A stretch of 64,000 bases of DNA from Prolixibacter bellariivorans ATCC BAA-1284 (GCF_000621705.1 NZ_JHXO01000005.1:62001-126000), one strand, 5' to 3'; counted from the stretch's first letter, positions 9,197 through 18,790 are shown. The notes: generated by a model from the sequence alone, not told the origin. Numbers and translations are program-made.

Positions 9197-9213
9197 TTTT
9201 AAAGCCTGAAATT

Positions 9214-9306
9214 ATGCCGAGCGGTAAAAAAAGAAAAAGACATAAGATGGCGACCCACAAGCGGAAAAAACGCTTGCGGAAGAATCGTCATAAGAAGAAG
9301 AAGTAA
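9214..9306 (+). CDS. AURKAIP1/COX24 (mS38-like) domain micro-protein
   Basis: A 30-residue protein (MPSGKKRKRHKMATHKRK at the start, then more Lys/Arg/His, ending KKKK) encoded at 9214-9306, TAA stop. About two thirds of the residues are basic. It matches a tiny family that I know from Bacteroidota annotations as AURKAIP1/COX24-domain protein, related to mitochondrial ribosomal protein mS38. A role as a small-subunit ribosomal protein is inferred from that relation. It lies between HU and RNase G and is followed by a terminator. Confidence 0.82.
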   Translation: MPSGKKRKRHKMATHKRKKRLRKNRHKKKK

Positions 9307-9337
9307 GTAAGCTTTCGATAATGGCTTAACTATCGGT

Positions 9338-9367
9338 AAACCTAAAGTGCAAAAGCGCTTTAGGTTT
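9338..9367 (+). terminator. Intrinsic terminator after HU / COX24-like gene
   Basis: AAACCTAAAGTGC (9338-9350) pairs with GCGCTTTAGGTTT (9355-9367) around an AAAA loop, with one G-U pair. The tail is only weakly T-rich. Confidence 0.7.
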
Positions 9368-9418
9368 ATTGTGTTTAAGCTGAAGTTGAATTTATTTTTC
9401 GTAAAATGAGTAAAGGCC

Positions 9419-10966
9419 GTGAGTAATGAACTAATTATTGATGTATCACCCTCACACGTAGAAATTGCCTTACTCGAAAACAAAAGACTGGTTGAACTCA
9501 ATAGGGAGGACAGCAATGCCAAGTTCGCGGTAGGAGACATCTACCTCGGGAAAGTCAAAAAGATTATGCCCGGCTTGAATGCTGCCTTTGTTGATGTAGG
9601 CTATGAAAAAGATGCGTTCCTTCATTATTTGGATCTGGGACCGCAATTCCAGACACTGAACAAATTCCTGAAGCTTGCAGGTTCGAAGAAAAGCAAGTTT
9701 GTGCCCGTTTCCAAAATCCAATCGGATCCGGACATTAACAAAGAGGGAAAAATAACCGAGGTGGTAAAACAAGGCCAGAGTATTCTGGTTCAAATTGCCA
9801 AAGAGCCCATCTCTACCAAAGGCCCCCGGTTAACCTCTGAAATTTCTGTCGCTGGCCGTAATATGGTGTTAATGCCATTCAGCGATAAAGTTTCTGTTTC
9901 GCAGAAAATTAAATCGACCGAAGAGAAAAATCGGCTGAAAAAATTAATTCAAAGCATTCGCCCCAAACGGTATGGGGTAATCATTCGAACAGCTGCTGAA
10001 GGAAAACGTGTTGCAGAATTGGATCAGGAACTGAAACGACTGGTGGCAAAATTTGAAAATGCCATGGCTAAATTAGGCCGGCATACTGCTCCGTCGCTTG
10101 TTCTGGGCGAACTCGACCGTACTATTGCGATGATTCGTGATGTGTACACGCCAGACTTTGGTGCTATCATGATCAATGATCAGGAAGCTGCCATTGAAAT
10201 AAAAGATTATCTGGGCACCATTGCACCGGAAAAGAAAAAGATTTTAAAATATTACAGCGGTCGGGCTCCAATTTTCGAACACTTTGGAATTGACAAACAG
10301 ATTAAAGCATCTTTTGGTAAAACCGTCTCGTTTAAGAGCGGTGCCTACCTGATTATCGAGCATACCGAAGCATTCCATGTTATTGATGTTAATAGCGGGA
10401 ATCGGTCAAAAAGCGGAAATCAGGAAACAAATGCCCTGGAGGTTAACCTGGCTGCAGCTGATGAGATTGCTAGACAACTCAGGTTGCGCGATATGGGTGG
10501 CATTATCGTGATCGATTTTATCGATATGCACGGTAATGAAAACCGTCAGAAAGTTTTCGATAAGATGAAGGAGGCGATGGGTGCCGACAGAACAAAGCAC
10601 AACATCCTTCCTCTGAGCAAATTCTGTCTGATGCAGATCACCAGACAGAGGGTGCGGCCCGAAATGAATATTGATACGACTGAGGTGTGTCCGGTATGTA
10701 AAGGGACCGGAAAAGTAACACCAACCGTTCTGTTTACAGAAGAAATCGAACAGCGGGTCAAATTCATTTTCGGTGAGCTGGCAAAGAAAAGATTGACAAT
10801 TCAGTTGCATCCATTTGTAGCTGCCTATTTGAAGAAGGGATTTCCTTCGCGAAGGCTCCGATGGATGCTTGAATTCCGAAAGCGGGTCACCGTCGACGAG
10901 GTCGGCTCGCTTAATTTCCTTGAATCGAAATATTTCGATGAAAACAGAGAGGAAATCGTATTCTAA
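9419..10966 (+). CDS. rng: Ribonuclease G / E family endoribonuclease
   Basis: A 515-residue protein of RNase G length. It has an N-terminal S1-like domain (GDIYLGKVKKIMPGLNAAFV), the catalytic DNase I-like region with metal-binding Asp in HVIDVNSGN and VIDFIDM, and the Zn-link CPVCKGTGK. It processes rRNA and degrades mRNA. The start is a GTG at 9419; the nearby ATG at 9406 is out of frame. No long RNase E-type C-terminal scaffold is present. A strong terminator follows. Confidence 0.94.
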   Translation: MSNELIIDVSPSHVEIALLENKRLVELNREDSNAKFAVGDIYLGKVKKIMPGLNAAFVDVGYEKDAFLHYLDLGPQFQTLNKFLKLAGSKKSKFVPVSKIQSDPDINKEGKITEVVKQGQSILVQIAKEPISTKGPRLTSEISVAGRNMVLMPFSDKVSVSQKIKSTEEKNRLKKLIQSIRPKRYGVIIRTAAEGKRVAELDQELKRLVAKFENAMAKLGRHTAPSLVLGELDRTIAMIRDVYTPDFGAIMINDQEAAIEIKDYLGTIAPEKKKILKYYSGRAPIFEHFGIDKQIKASFGKTVSFKSGAYLIIEHTEAFHVIDVNSGNRSKSGNQETNALEVNLAAADEIARQLRLRDMGGIIVIDFIDMHGNENRQKVFDKMKEAMGADRTKHNILPLSKFCLMQITRQRVRPEMNIDTTEVCPVCKGTGKVTPTVLFTEEIEQRVKFIFGELAKKRLTIQLHPFVAAYLKKGFPSRRLRWMLEFRKRVTVDEVGSLNFLESKYFDENREEIVF

Positions 10967-10980
10967 AAAGTTTTAAGAAT

Positions 10981-11019
10981 CGCCCGGTCATTAGTCACAT
11001 GATCGGGCGGTTTTTTTTT
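10981..11019 (+). terminator. Intrinsic terminator after rng
   Basis: CGCCCGGTCA (10981-10990) pairs with TGATCGGGCG (11000-11009), followed by a run of nine T. Confidence 0.9.
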
Positions 11020-11074
11020 ATATTTTTGAACTTATTCAAGAATTTAAATACGTTAATAATCGAAACGTGACCCG

Positions 11075-13093
11075 ATGAAAAGATATATCCTGTTTACATT
11101 ATTCCTGGTGTTGGGCTCATTGCCTGCTTTTTCTCAGATTCTCGAGCCGGTAAAATGGACTTTTGAGCAAAAACAGGTGTCCGACAGTGTATACGATCTG
11201 ACATTCAAGGCGTCAATCGACCAGGGATGGCACCTCTATTCTACTGACCTTCCATCAGGTGGTCCGGTAAAAACCTCCATCAATATTAAACCAGGCGACG
11301 GTTTCGAGTTGGATGGAAAACTGGATGCCAAAAGTTCCATGATCAAAAAGTTTGATCAGACTTTCCAGATGGAACTGGAGTATTATGCACATGAAGCAGT
11401 GTTTGTGCAACGTGTGAAACTTTTAACCAATAAGCCTTTGGAAATAAAAGGCTCGGTTGAGTTTATGAGTTGTAACGATGAAACCTGCCTGCCACCTACC
11501 GAGAAGGATTTCTCTTTTTCATTTAACGGAGGAGGAAAAGAGGCAGTAGCCGCGCCCGCTGCTGAGAAAACAACACCTGTTGAACCGATAGACCCCGTTG
11601 GAACTAAGCATCACGGCTTGGGATGGTTTTTCCTGTTCAGTTTTCTGGCCGGATTGGCTGCGATTCTGACTCCCTGTGTTTTCCCGATGATTCCGATGAC
11701 GGTGTCGTTCTTTATGCACAGCAGCGAATCAAAGGTAAAAGCGAAAATGCAGGCGTTGGTCTATGGTCTGTCTATTATTTTGATATACACCTTGATTGGA
11801 ACGATTGTGGCGGTGACCTTGGGGCCTGGTTTTGCTAACTGGCTTAGCACTCACTGGTTGCCGAATACCCTATTCTTTATCATTTTCCTTGTGTTTGCCT
11901 TCTCATTCTTTGGCGCATTCGAAATTGTGTTACCCAGTAGTTGGGTGAACAGGAGCGATCGCAAAGCGGATAAAGGTGGGTTTGGAGGAGCATTCTTTAT
12001 GGCTTTGACGCTGGTGTTGGTATCGTTCTCTTGTACGGGACCGATTGTCGGAGCTATTTTGGTTGAATCGGCAGGGGGGATGATTCTGAAACCGGTGATT
12101 GGTATGTTTGGCTTTGCTATGGCATTTGCCTTGCCATTTACATTGTTTGCTTTCTTCCCGCAGTGGCTGAGCAATCTGCCCAAGTCGGGTGGTTGGCTGA
12201 ATTCAGTAAAAGTGGTTCTTGGATTCCTGGAGCTTGCCCTCGGATTAAAATTTCTGAGTATTGCCGACCAAACTTATCATTGGGGAATACTCGACAGGGA
12301 AGTTTACCTGGCTTTCTGGATTGTCATATTTGCCCTCTTAGGTTTCTACCTCTTGGGAAAACTCAAATTTGCTCATGACAGTGACGTACCTCATGTAACT
12401 GTACCCCGATTAATACTCTCGATAATAACATTTTCATTCGTTGTTTATCTGATTCCCGGTATGTTTGGTGCTCCGCTGAAAGCGATTTCAGGATACCTGC
12501 CGCCTATGGCTACGCATGATTTTGATTTGCATAAAATTATTCGGGATGAAGTGAGACTTGTCAATAATACCAGTGGTACATACGATTTTAAGAAAGGAGA
12601 ATCTGAGCTTTGTGAAAAACCTAAATATTCCGACTTTCTGGAGTTACCTCATGGATTGCAGGGATATTTTGATTACGACCAGGGAATGGCTTGTGCGAAA
12701 GAACAACACAAGCCAGTATTCATCGATTTCACCGGTCACGGTTGTGTGAACTGTCGTGAAATGGAAGCGAATGTTTGGTCCGATCCCCGGGTGTTGGAGC
12801 GTTTGGAAAATGACTATGTGATTATCGCCCTGTATGTGGATGATAAGACCAAGTTGCCGGAAGGGGATTGGGTGAAGTCAACCTATGACGGGAAGATTAA
12901 GAAAACATTGGGAAAGAAATATGCTGATTTCCAGATTTCCCGGTTTGGCGTGAATGCACAGCCTTATTACGTGTTACTCGATAACAATGGGAAGATGCTC
13001 ACTCAGCCAACTGCAAGAGATTTGAATCCCGATCACTTTGTCGATTTCCTGGATAAGGGATTAGCGGAGTATAAGAAACGAAATGAAGAATAA
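11075..13093 (+). CDS. dsbD: Thiol:disulfide interchange protein DsbD-like
   Basis: A 672-residue inner-membrane protein. A signal peptide (residues 1-20) leads to a periplasmic N-terminal domain with the Cys pair in CNDETCLPP. A block of membrane segments from about 185 to 480 follows, with the redox cysteines in TPCVFPMIP and FSCTGPIVG. A C-terminal thioredoxin domain carries C557-VN-C560. It would move electrons from cytoplasmic thioredoxin to periplasmic thiol proteins, so the thioredoxin pair at 0.6-2.0 kb is a possible donor. It forms a single-gene unit bounded by terminators on both sides. Confidence 0.92.
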   Translation: MKRYILFTLFLVLGSLPAFSQILEPVKWTFEQKQVSDSVYDLTFKASIDQGWHLYSTDLPSGGPVKTSINIKPGDGFELDGKLDAKSSMIKKFDQTFQMELEYYAHEAVFVQRVKLLTNKPLEIKGSVEFMSCNDETCLPPTEKDFSFSFNGGGKEAVAAPAAEKTTPVEPIDPVGTKHHGLGWFFLFSFLAGLAAILTPCVFPMIPMTVSFFMHSSESKVKAKMQALVYGLSIILIYTLIGTIVAVTLGPGFANWLSTHWLPNTLFFIIFLVFAFSFFGAFEIVLPSSWVNRSDRKADKGGFGGAFFMALTLVLVSFSCTGPIVGAILVESAGGMILKPVIGMFGFAMAFALPFTLFAFFPQWLSNLPKSGGWLNSVKVVLGFLELALGLKFLSIADQTYHWGILDREVYLAFWIVIFALLGFYLLGKLKFAHDSDVPHVTVPRLILSIITFSFVVYLIPGMFGAPLKAISGYLPPMATHDFDLHKIIRDEVRLVNNTSGTYDFKKGESELCEKPKYSDFLELPHGLQGYFDYDQGMACAKEQHKPVFIDFTGHGCVNCREMEANVWSDPRVLERLENDYVIIALYVDDKTKLPEGDWVKSTYDGKIKKTLGKKYADFQISRFGVNAQPYYVLLDNNGKMLTQPTARDLNPDHFVDFLDKGLAEYKKRNEE

Positions 13094-13106
13094 CACAATA
13101 GGATGA

Positions 13107-13140
13107 ACCCTCCGAAAACCGGAGGGTTTTTCTTTTTTTA
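13107..13140 (+). terminator. Intrinsic terminator after dsbD-like gene
   Basis: CCCTCCG (13108-13114) pairs with CGGAGGG (13120-13126), followed by a T-rich tail. Confidence 0.9.
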
Positions 13141-13187
13141 GAAGTGTTTTATTATAACTTTACTGAGTTTGATAAAATGCAAATGAT

Positions 13188-13823
13188 ATGAAAAGTCCGA
13201 AAATTATTTTCTGGAACGTTGATACGCAGGTCGATTTCATGGAGCCTGATGGAAAACTTTACGTTCAGGGGGCAGAGGAGATTCGGCCGATTCTTGGAAA
13301 AATTACCCGTTTTGCCAGTGATAACAACATCCGGGTAGTGAACACGGCTGATTATCATTTGGTCAATTCGGCCGAGCTTTCAAACTCTCCGGATTTTGTC
13401 AATACTTTTCCTCCACACTGCATGGCCGAAACGAAGGGAGCCATGTATATTTCCGAAACCGATCCGGAACGACCTCTTATTATTGACTGGAATCAGGAGT
13501 TGATGCTGGATTCCCGCTTAGATAACCCCGAGCGTTTCAGGAACGTGCTTATCCGAAAAGATGCTTTTGATGTATTTGCCGGAAATCCATATACAGAGAG
13601 AGTGCTCGATATTATCCAACCCGATCGGATATTTGTGTATGGCGTAACCACCAATGTGTGTGTTGATCAGGCCGTGACGGGTTTAGCGGAAAGAGGAAAG
13701 GAAGTTTTTGTATTTTCTGATGCCATAAAAGAACTGCCGAATATTCCCTTGCCATTTGAAAAATGGAAGACGCTGGGAGTGATGATGATTCCTTTCAACG
13801 ATGTTGAAAAGTATATGGGATAG
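13188..13823 (+). CDS. Isochorismatase/nicotinamidase-family cysteine hydrolase
   Basis: A 211-residue cytoplasmic hydrolase. The D-K-C triad of the family is visible as Asp in NVDTQVDF, Lys in RKDAFDVF and Cys in TTNVCVDQA. The metal ligands typical of nicotinamidases also appear (DYH in NTADYHL and the His of PPHC). Deamidation of nicotinamide in NAD salvage is therefore the most likely reaction, but the substrate is not fixed by sequence. The gene stands alone, with terminators on both sides. Confidence 0.82.
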   Translation: MKSPKIIFWNVDTQVDFMEPDGKLYVQGAEEIRPILGKITRFASDNNIRVVNTADYHLVNSAELSNSPDFVNTFPPHCMAETKGAMYISETDPERPLIIDWNQELMLDSRLDNPERFRNVLIRKDAFDVFAGNPYTERVLDIIQPDRIFVYGVTTNVCVDQAVTGLAERGKEVFVFSDAIKELPNIPLPFEKWKTLGVMMIPFNDVEKYMG

Positions 13824-13852
13824 ATTGCTTAGTCTTTAATGAACAAAACATA

Positions 13853-13883
13853 AAAAAGGATTGCAAGTTTTGCAATCCTTTTT
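13853..13883. terminator. Bidirectional terminator between convergent genes
   Basis: AAAAAGGATTGCAA (13853-13866) pairs with TTGCAATCCTTTTT (13870-13883) around GTT. The symmetrical A and T runs let it work for both the cysteine hydrolase and map. Confidence 0.88.
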
Positions 13884-13896
13884 AGTTTCATTTTTT

Positions 13897-14673
13897 TCAG
13901 GAAACCGGATATTCATCCGAGATGTCGGTCAGAACTTCAAAACCGGTTTCGGTTACCAGTATCGTGTGTTCAAATTGTGCCGAAAGCTGCTCGTCAATGG
14001 TACGGGCGGTCCATCCGTCATGCTTGTCGAGTTTTACACGCGGACGTCCTTCATTAATCATGGGCTCGATGGTAAACGTCATTCCCGGGCGCATTTTAGG
14101 ACCGCTGTTCTTTCTCGATGAGTGGTCAACCTGTGGGTCTTCATGAAATTCCACGCCCACACCGTGTCCACAGAATTCGTAAACCACACTAAAGCCTTGT
14201 GATGTGGCGTACCGTGAAATGACATAGCCGATATTTCCCAGGTAATTTCCGGGACGAACCTGCTGAATGGCCAAATCGAGGCAATGCTTGGTTACTTCAA
14301 TAAGCTTTTGTGCTTTCTCACTTACTTCACCTACAGTGAACATTCTACTGGTGTCACCATAGTAGCCATCGAGTATTGTCGTTACATCGATATTCAGAAT
14401 GTCTCCGTTTTTCAAGGTAATATCAGGTGATGGAATGCCGTGGCAAACCACTTCATTCAGTGAAATGCAACTTGATTTCGGGTAACCGTTATAATTTAAA
14501 GTGGCGGGAATAGCGCCGTGGTCAAGAATAAACTGATGAATCAGGTTGTCGAGGTGTTCTGTTGTAACCCCTTCTTTAACATGTGGTTCAATAAATTTCA
14601 GCGTTTCCGCTGCCAGTTTAGAGCTTTTGCGTATGCCGTCAATTTGTTCCTGGGTTTTTATGCGAATGCTCAT
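13897..14673 (-). CDS. map: Type I methionine aminopeptidase
   Basis: A 258-residue enzyme that removes the N-terminal Met from nascent proteins. The dinuclear metal ligands are visible as Asp in NIDVTTILDGYYGDTSRM, His in FCGHGVGVEFHEDP, Glu in TFTIEPMI and Glu in TILVTETGFEVLT. Its length matches the short bacterial type Ia form. Here it is detached from the ribosomal protein operon where Bacteroidota often also carry a map copy, so this may be a second copy. Confidence 0.95.
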   Translation of the reverse strand: MSIRIKTQEQIDGIRKSSKLAAETLKFIEPHVKEGVTTEHLDNLIHQFILDHGAIPATLNYNGYPKSSCISLNEVVCHGIPSPDITLKNGDILNIDVTTILDGYYGDTSRMFTVGEVSEKAQKLIEVTKHCLDLAIQQVRPGNYLGNIGYVISRYATSQGFSVVYEFCGHGVGVEFHEDPQVDHSSRKNSGPKMRPGMTFTIEPMINEGRPRVKLDKHDGWTARTIDEQLSAQFEHTILVTETGFEVLTDISDEYPVS

Positions 14674-14789
14674 ATTAAATTATGTTCGATAAGTTTGCGC
14701 AAAATTGAATAAATTCATAATCAATTCAAAATAACAGAAGCTACCTGTCTTTTGTTTCGAATAATATTTTGAAAAGAAAATAAGGGGAG

Positions 14790-15713
14790 TTACGATTGCA
14801 TCCAGCGCTTAATTTGCTCGATTTTCTCCGGAAGGGGCATGTATCCGTCAAGCCAATGAATCTGAAAGCCTTCTCGCTCCATTTTCCGGAACCAGGTCAT
14901 TTGTCTTTTGGAAAACTGATGGATGGCTGTGTTCAGGCTTTGAAACATTTCATCATACGAGATCTCGCCGGTCACATACATTGTCAGGTATTTGTACTCC
15001 AGTCCGTAGTATGTTAGTGATTCGGGCGAAAGCCCGCTGGCCAGTAGTTTTTCCACCTCTTCAATCATTCCATTTTGCAACCGGTCTTTTAGTCGTTGCG
15101 TAATGCGGCGACGCCGGGAATCCCGGTCAAACTTTACGCCCACAATCAGACTATTGATTTCGGGGAAGGATAAGTCGATTTCGGGATGCTTTTGGTAATA
15201 TTCTTCAATTTCTATAGCACGGACTGCTCGCTTCTTGTTTTCTATATCGCTGGTGTTGTGCAGCTCTTTGTATCCGGAAAGAATTTTGGTCAGCTCTTCC
15301 AGCGACATCTCCTGAAGTTCTTTCCGGCGAATTTCATTCACCGGAACCTGAATTAATTTGTAGCCTTTCAGTATGGCCTCGATGTATAAACCTGTTCCTC
15401 CGCATAGTACCGGAAACTTCCCGCGTTTTTGCAGTTTGTCAAAAACGTTCAGAAAGTCGCGCTGATATTCGAATACGTTGTACTGGTAGCCGGCATTGGC
15501 GATATCAATCAGGTGGTAAGGCACTAATGTTCCATCAATGATGTAATCGGAAAGATCCTTCCCTGTACCGATATCCATTCCCCTGTAAACCTGCCGGGAA
15601 TCGGCTGAGATAATTTCTCCTCCGATGGATTTGGCCAGATGAGCTGCAATAGCTGTTTTCCCTGATGCCGTTGCGCCGAGAATAGTTACCATATTGTATC
15701 TTAATGCTGCCAT
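14790..15713 (-). CDS. miaA: tRNA dimethylallyltransferase
   Basis: A 307-residue enzyme that prenylates A37 of tRNAs reading UNN codons. The P-loop GATASGKTAIA lies at residues 13-23, followed by EIISADSRQVYRGMDIGTGK and the downstream substrate site CGGTGLYIEAIL. The length is typical. It is a single gene, divergent from the Yip1-smpB pair. Confidence 0.96.
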   Translation of the reverse strand: MAALRYNMVTILGATASGKTAIAAHLAKSIGGEIISADSRQVYRGMDIGTGKDLSDYIIDGTLVPYHLIDIANAGYQYNVFEYQRDFLNVFDKLQKRGKFPVLCGGTGLYIEAILKGYKLIQVPVNEIRRKELQEMSLEELTKILSGYKELHNTSDIENKKRAVRAIEIEEYYQKHPEIDLSFPEINSLIVGVKFDRDSRRRRITQRLKDRLQNGMIEEVEKLLASGLSPESLTYYGLEYKYLTMYVTGEISYDEMFQSLNTAIHQFSKRQMTWFRKMEREGFQIHWLDGYMPLPEKIEQIKRWMQS

Positions 15714-15749
15714 TGTATTCCGGAAGGTTCCGATTTATTGATGAAATAT

Positions 15750-15778
15750 TTTGAGAATGTCAAAATAAGTTATTTTTG
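15750..15778 (+). promoter_or_regulatory. Possible promoter of the Yip1-smpB unit
   Basis: TATTTTTG (15771-15778) fits the TAnnTTTG -7 element. TTTG at 15750-15753 is a -33 candidate, but the 17-bp spacing is shorter than usual. It ends 20 bp before the ATG at 15799. Confidence 0.4.
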
Positions 15779-15798
15779 TAGAATTAAAGGAAGGATTA

Positions 15799-16380
15799 AT
15801 GGATTTTAAAAAACTGGCTTCCGGAATTTATGAGCGCAGTAAGGCGTTAATTCTGCAACCGAAGGAAGAATGGAAGGTTATCGAAGAAGAGAATGTTACC
15901 ATGAATTTGGTTGTTCGGAATTTTCTTTTGCCATTGTTGTTGGTCGCAACATTGGCTTCATTGCTTGGGCGTATTATTCAAAAAGTCAATATCGGACTGG
16001 ATGGAAATTTGTTGATGGCAGATGGGTTGCGTGAGTTCTTTGGCTTTCTACTTTCGGTATATGCCAGTACGTATTTGGTCAACGAGTTGGTCAAAAGTTT
16101 TGGCGGGGAAAAGAATCTGAGGCGTTCGGCTAACCTGGTGATTTATTCGACGGTACCGTCATTGGTGGTATCGATGGTTACCGGCCTGATTCCTGCTTTG
16201 TATCCGTTGGGTGTACTGGGATTGTATTCCTTTTACCTGTTTTATGTCGGGATACCTGTATTATTCGATGTGCCGGAACAGAAACACGTGGGATTTTTTC
16301 TCACGTCGGCATTATTAATGATTATTGTTTTTGCCTTCATCCGCTATTTTCTGACTACCTTCCTGATGGCATTTGCCTGA
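15799..16380 (+). CDS. Yip1-family integral membrane protein
   Basis: A 193-residue protein. A short polar N-terminus with the Yip1-like [13 protein letters not shown] is followed by about five hydrophobic segments (near residues 37-55, 80-95, 110-135, 137-155 and 165-190). Bacterial Yip1/DUF1282 proteins have no established function. smpB starts 44 bp downstream on the same strand and may share its transcript. Confidence 0.75.
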   Translation: MDFKKLASGIYERSKALILQPKEEWKVIEEENVTMNLVVRNFLLPLLLVATLASLLGRIIQKVNIGLDGNLLMADGLREFFGFLLSVYASTYLVNELVKSFGGEKNLRRSANLVIYSTVPSLVVSMVTGLIPALYPLGVLGLYSFYLFYVGIPVLFDVPEQKHVGFFLTSALLMIIVFAFIRYFLTTFLMAFA

Positions 16381-16423
16381 AACATCAGGCATTGATTTTG
16401 CAATTTACTATCAAAGGAAAACG

Positions 16424-16879
16424 ATGGCATTACAACAAAAAATAAATATTAAGAACCGTAGGGCGAGTTTTGAGTACGAGTTTATCGATAAATTCGTGAC
16501 CGGGCTGGTTTTATTGGGCACCGAAATTAAGTCGATACGACTGGGGAAAGCGGGTTTGTCTGATGCTTACTGTTATTTTATGAAAGGAGAGTTGTATGTG
16601 AAGAACTTACATATTGCTGAATATGCTTACGGTACGCATTATAATCACGAAACGCGACGCGAACGGAAGCTGTTATTGAATAAGAAGGAATTGCGTAAGC
16701 TGGAACGGAAGACAAAAGAATCGGGATTAACGATTATTCCCACCAGGCTGTTTATTAACGACCGGGGGTTGGCCAAACTGGAAATTGCGTTGGCCAAAGG
16801 AAAGAAACAGCACGATAAGCGAGAGACGCTGAAAAAGAAAGATGCCAAACGGGAAATGGACCGTATGCGGAAAGTGTAA
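16424..16879 (+). CDS. smpB: SsrA-binding protein SmpB
   Basis: A 151-residue protein from the ATG at 16424, chosen because the family begins with a short tail before [14 protein letters not shown]; a longer in-frame start at 16373 overlaps the upstream gene. It contains [19 protein letters not shown] and the basic C-terminal tail [14 protein letters not shown] that folds in the ribosomal mRNA channel. It delivers tmRNA to stalled ribosomes. No tmRNA gene is seen in this window. Confidence 0.96.
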   Translation: MALQQKINIKNRRASFEYEFIDKFVTGLVLLGTEIKSIRLGKAGLSDAYCYFMKGELYVKNLHIAEYAYGTHYNHETRRERKLLLNKKELRKLERKTKESGLTIIPTRLFINDRGLAKLEIALAKGKKQHDKRETLKKKDAKREMDRMRKV

Positions 16880-16899
16880 AATCTGATTTTATCGATATT

Positions 16900-16934
16900 A
16901 ATCCCTGAAGGTTATTCCCTCCAGGGATTTTTTA
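16900..16934. terminator. Intrinsic terminator between smpB and the exonuclease gene
   Basis: AATCCCTGAAGG (16900-16911) pairs imperfectly with CCTCCAGGGATT, followed by a T run. It lies between convergent genes. Confidence 0.8.
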
Positions 16935-16940
16935 GTTGGT

Positions 16941-17672
16941 TTAATTCGGTAGAGCCAATTCAATATTGTCCGGAGCGATCAGCGGTTCGCCTTTGTAACG
17001 AAGCAATAGTTGGGCAACGGCAAGCGTGTCTTTTTCACAGTAACGGGCGATTCGTTCCAGATCTCCTTGTTCATAATAAACCTCAGCTACCTGACTTCCG
17101 TCGATGTCGTCTTTCGGCGTGGGAATATCGAAAACGGCGCATAACAGGTTCAGTGAAGTGTAATGCTTATAATCGCCAAACTTCCACAGCTGCATGGTGT
17201 CAATTAACGTGTCCCTTATTTCCCAGGGCTTGGCACCGGCGATATCGAGTATCTTAGGAAGTTTCAGACCATGAATTAACATGCGACGCGCTATCCACGG
17301 AAAATCAAATTCCTGCCCATTGTGTGCACAAAGTTTATGTGCCGGATTGGAAGTGAATTTATCCAGCATATCGGCAAAATCAACCAGCAATTGTTTTTCG
17401 TCGTCGCCATAAAAAGATTTTACCCGGTAAACCCGTTGTTTGGCCTTCCGGTAAATGGTTCCGGCTGAAATGCAGATGATCTTTCCGAATTCAGCATAGA
17501 TACCGGCACGTTGAAATAAACTTTCCGGTGTATCTTCTTCGGAGCCAATGTTGCCTGCCTTTTTGGCCCATTGTTCCTGCAGGCGCTCGGGCATTTCCTC
17601 CAGCGATTTGGTCAGTGGAACCGTTTCGATGTCGAGGTAAAGTACGTGTTCAGGTTTGAGGTGTTCGAGCAT
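16941..17672 (-). CDS. PolB-like 3'-5' exonuclease
   Basis: A 243-residue DnaQ/RNase H-fold protein. DEDD-type acidic residues appear in YLDIETVP (near 14), in LCAHNGQEFDFPWIARRM (near 115-130) and in RYCEKDTLAVAQLLLRY (near 215). It matches the predicted PolB-like exonuclease family, with no polymerase domain. It probably trims DNA or RNA 3' ends; the substrate is unknown. It lies 12 bp after udk on the same strand, so the two are co-transcribed. Confidence 0.85.
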   Translation of the reverse strand: MLEHLKPEHVLYLDIETVPLTKSLEEMPERLQEQWAKKAGNIGSEEDTPESLFQRAGIYAEFGKIICISAGTIYRKAKQRVYRVKSFYGDDEKQLLVDFADMLDKFTSNPAHKLCAHNGQEFDFPWIARRMLIHGLKLPKILDIAGAKPWEIRDTLIDTMQLWKFGDYKHYTSLNLLCAVFDIPTPKDDIDGSQVAEVYYEQGDLERIARYCEKDTLAVAQLLLRYKGEPLIAPDNIELALPN

Positions 17673-17684
17673 GGTTGGACGGTT

Positions 17685-18302
17685 TTAGGCGTTATCGTTC
17701 AGGTGTTTCTCAATGAACTGGGTAATAATGTCGATGGCGACTGTGTTTTGTCCGCCCTGTGGGACAATAATATCAGCGTAACGTTTTGTGGGCTCGATGA
17801 ATTGTAGGTGACTTGGTCGTACGGTTTTCTCATAACGTTCAAGCACTTGAGCTACATTTCGCCCACGTTCGATGATGTCGCGCTGGATGACACGGGAAAG
17901 TCGTAAATCCGCTTCGCAATCCACAAATATCCGGATATTCATCAAGTCGCGCAGCTCTTTAGGGGCCAGACAGAGAATTCCTTCCACAATGACTACTTTT
18001 TTCGGACTCACCGGAATGGTTTCTTCGGCACGTGTACACGTGAGGTAGGAATAAATGGGCTGCTTTACCGTGCTTCCTTTTCGCAACTGGCGAATATGCT
18101 CGGCGAGCAACTCAAACTCGATGGCATCGGGGTGGTCAAAGTTAATTTTCTGTCGTTCTTCCAACGGAATGTCACTATTGTCGCGGTAGTAAGCATCCTG
18201 TGCCAGAACTTCCACATCGCCTTCCGGAAGACGTTCAATAATCTTTTTTACGACGGTTGTTTTCCCCGATCCGGTTCCCCCGGCAATTCCAATAACAAGC
18301 AT
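17685..18302 (-). CDS. udk: Uridine kinase
   Basis: A 205-residue enzyme that phosphorylates uridine and cytidine in pyrimidine salvage. It has the P-loop GGTGSGKT (8-15), INFDHPDAIEFELL, the nucleoside-site region IYSYLTCTR and a lid-like stretch RLSRVIQRDIIERGR. The length is typical. It forms a two-gene unit with the exonuclease downstream. Confidence 0.95.
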   Translation of the reverse strand: MLVIGIAGGTGSGKTTVVKKIIERLPEGDVEVLAQDAYYRDNSDIPLEERQKINFDHPDAIEFELLAEHIRQLRKGSTVKQPIYSYLTCTRAEETIPVSPKKVVIVEGILCLAPKELRDLMNIRIFVDCEADLRLSRVIQRDIIERGRNVAQVLERYEKTVRPSHLQFIEPTKRYADIIVPQGGQNTVAIDIITQFIEKHLNDNA

Positions 18303-18487
18303 GTTTGCGTTTTAATAGTTGAGTGTATTGCATCAATCAGCCCTTTGCCTGATCTAACCAAATATATCAATCTTCGTTAAATCTGAAGGATCATTTACGC
18401 TGCCTTTTGAAAAAAAGTGGCTGTAAAATTATAAAGTATTAATTTCGCAAAAGAAATTTGGAACAACAATAAAAAACCATTGCTGTT

Positions 18488-18790
18488 ATGATTAACCATA
18501 CCGTGCTGTTTAAATTCAAAGATTTTGATTCGGATTCAGCTAAAAAAGAGGCAATTGAAAGATTGACAGCCGTTCTTCTTAATTTAAAAAATGAAATTTC
18601 AGAGTTGAAACATATCGAAGTGAATCCGCACTATACGCTGGATGCACCATCATTCGATATTTGCCTGATTACTCATTTTGAAAGTATTGCCGACCTGGAC
18701 GTTTATCGCGTTCATCCGGAGCATCTGAAAGTTATTGATCTGGTGAAAGAGCTGACTACCGAACGAGCCGCCGTTGATTTCAACTTCTGA
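18488..18790 (+). CDS. Dabb-family (stress-responsive alpha/beta barrel) protein
   Basis: A 100-residue ferredoxin-like barrel. The hallmarks are the N-terminal MINHTVLFKFKD, a central HIEVNPHYT and a C-terminal YRVHPEHLKVIDLVKEL. Such proteins usually dimerise; many have no known substrate. It is a short single gene, 87 bp before manA on the same strand. Confidence 0.85.
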   Translation: MINHTVLFKFKDFDSDSAKKEAIERLTAVLLNLKNEISELKHIEVNPHYTLDAPSFDICLITHFESIADLDVYRVHPEHLKVIDLVKELTTERAAVDFNF

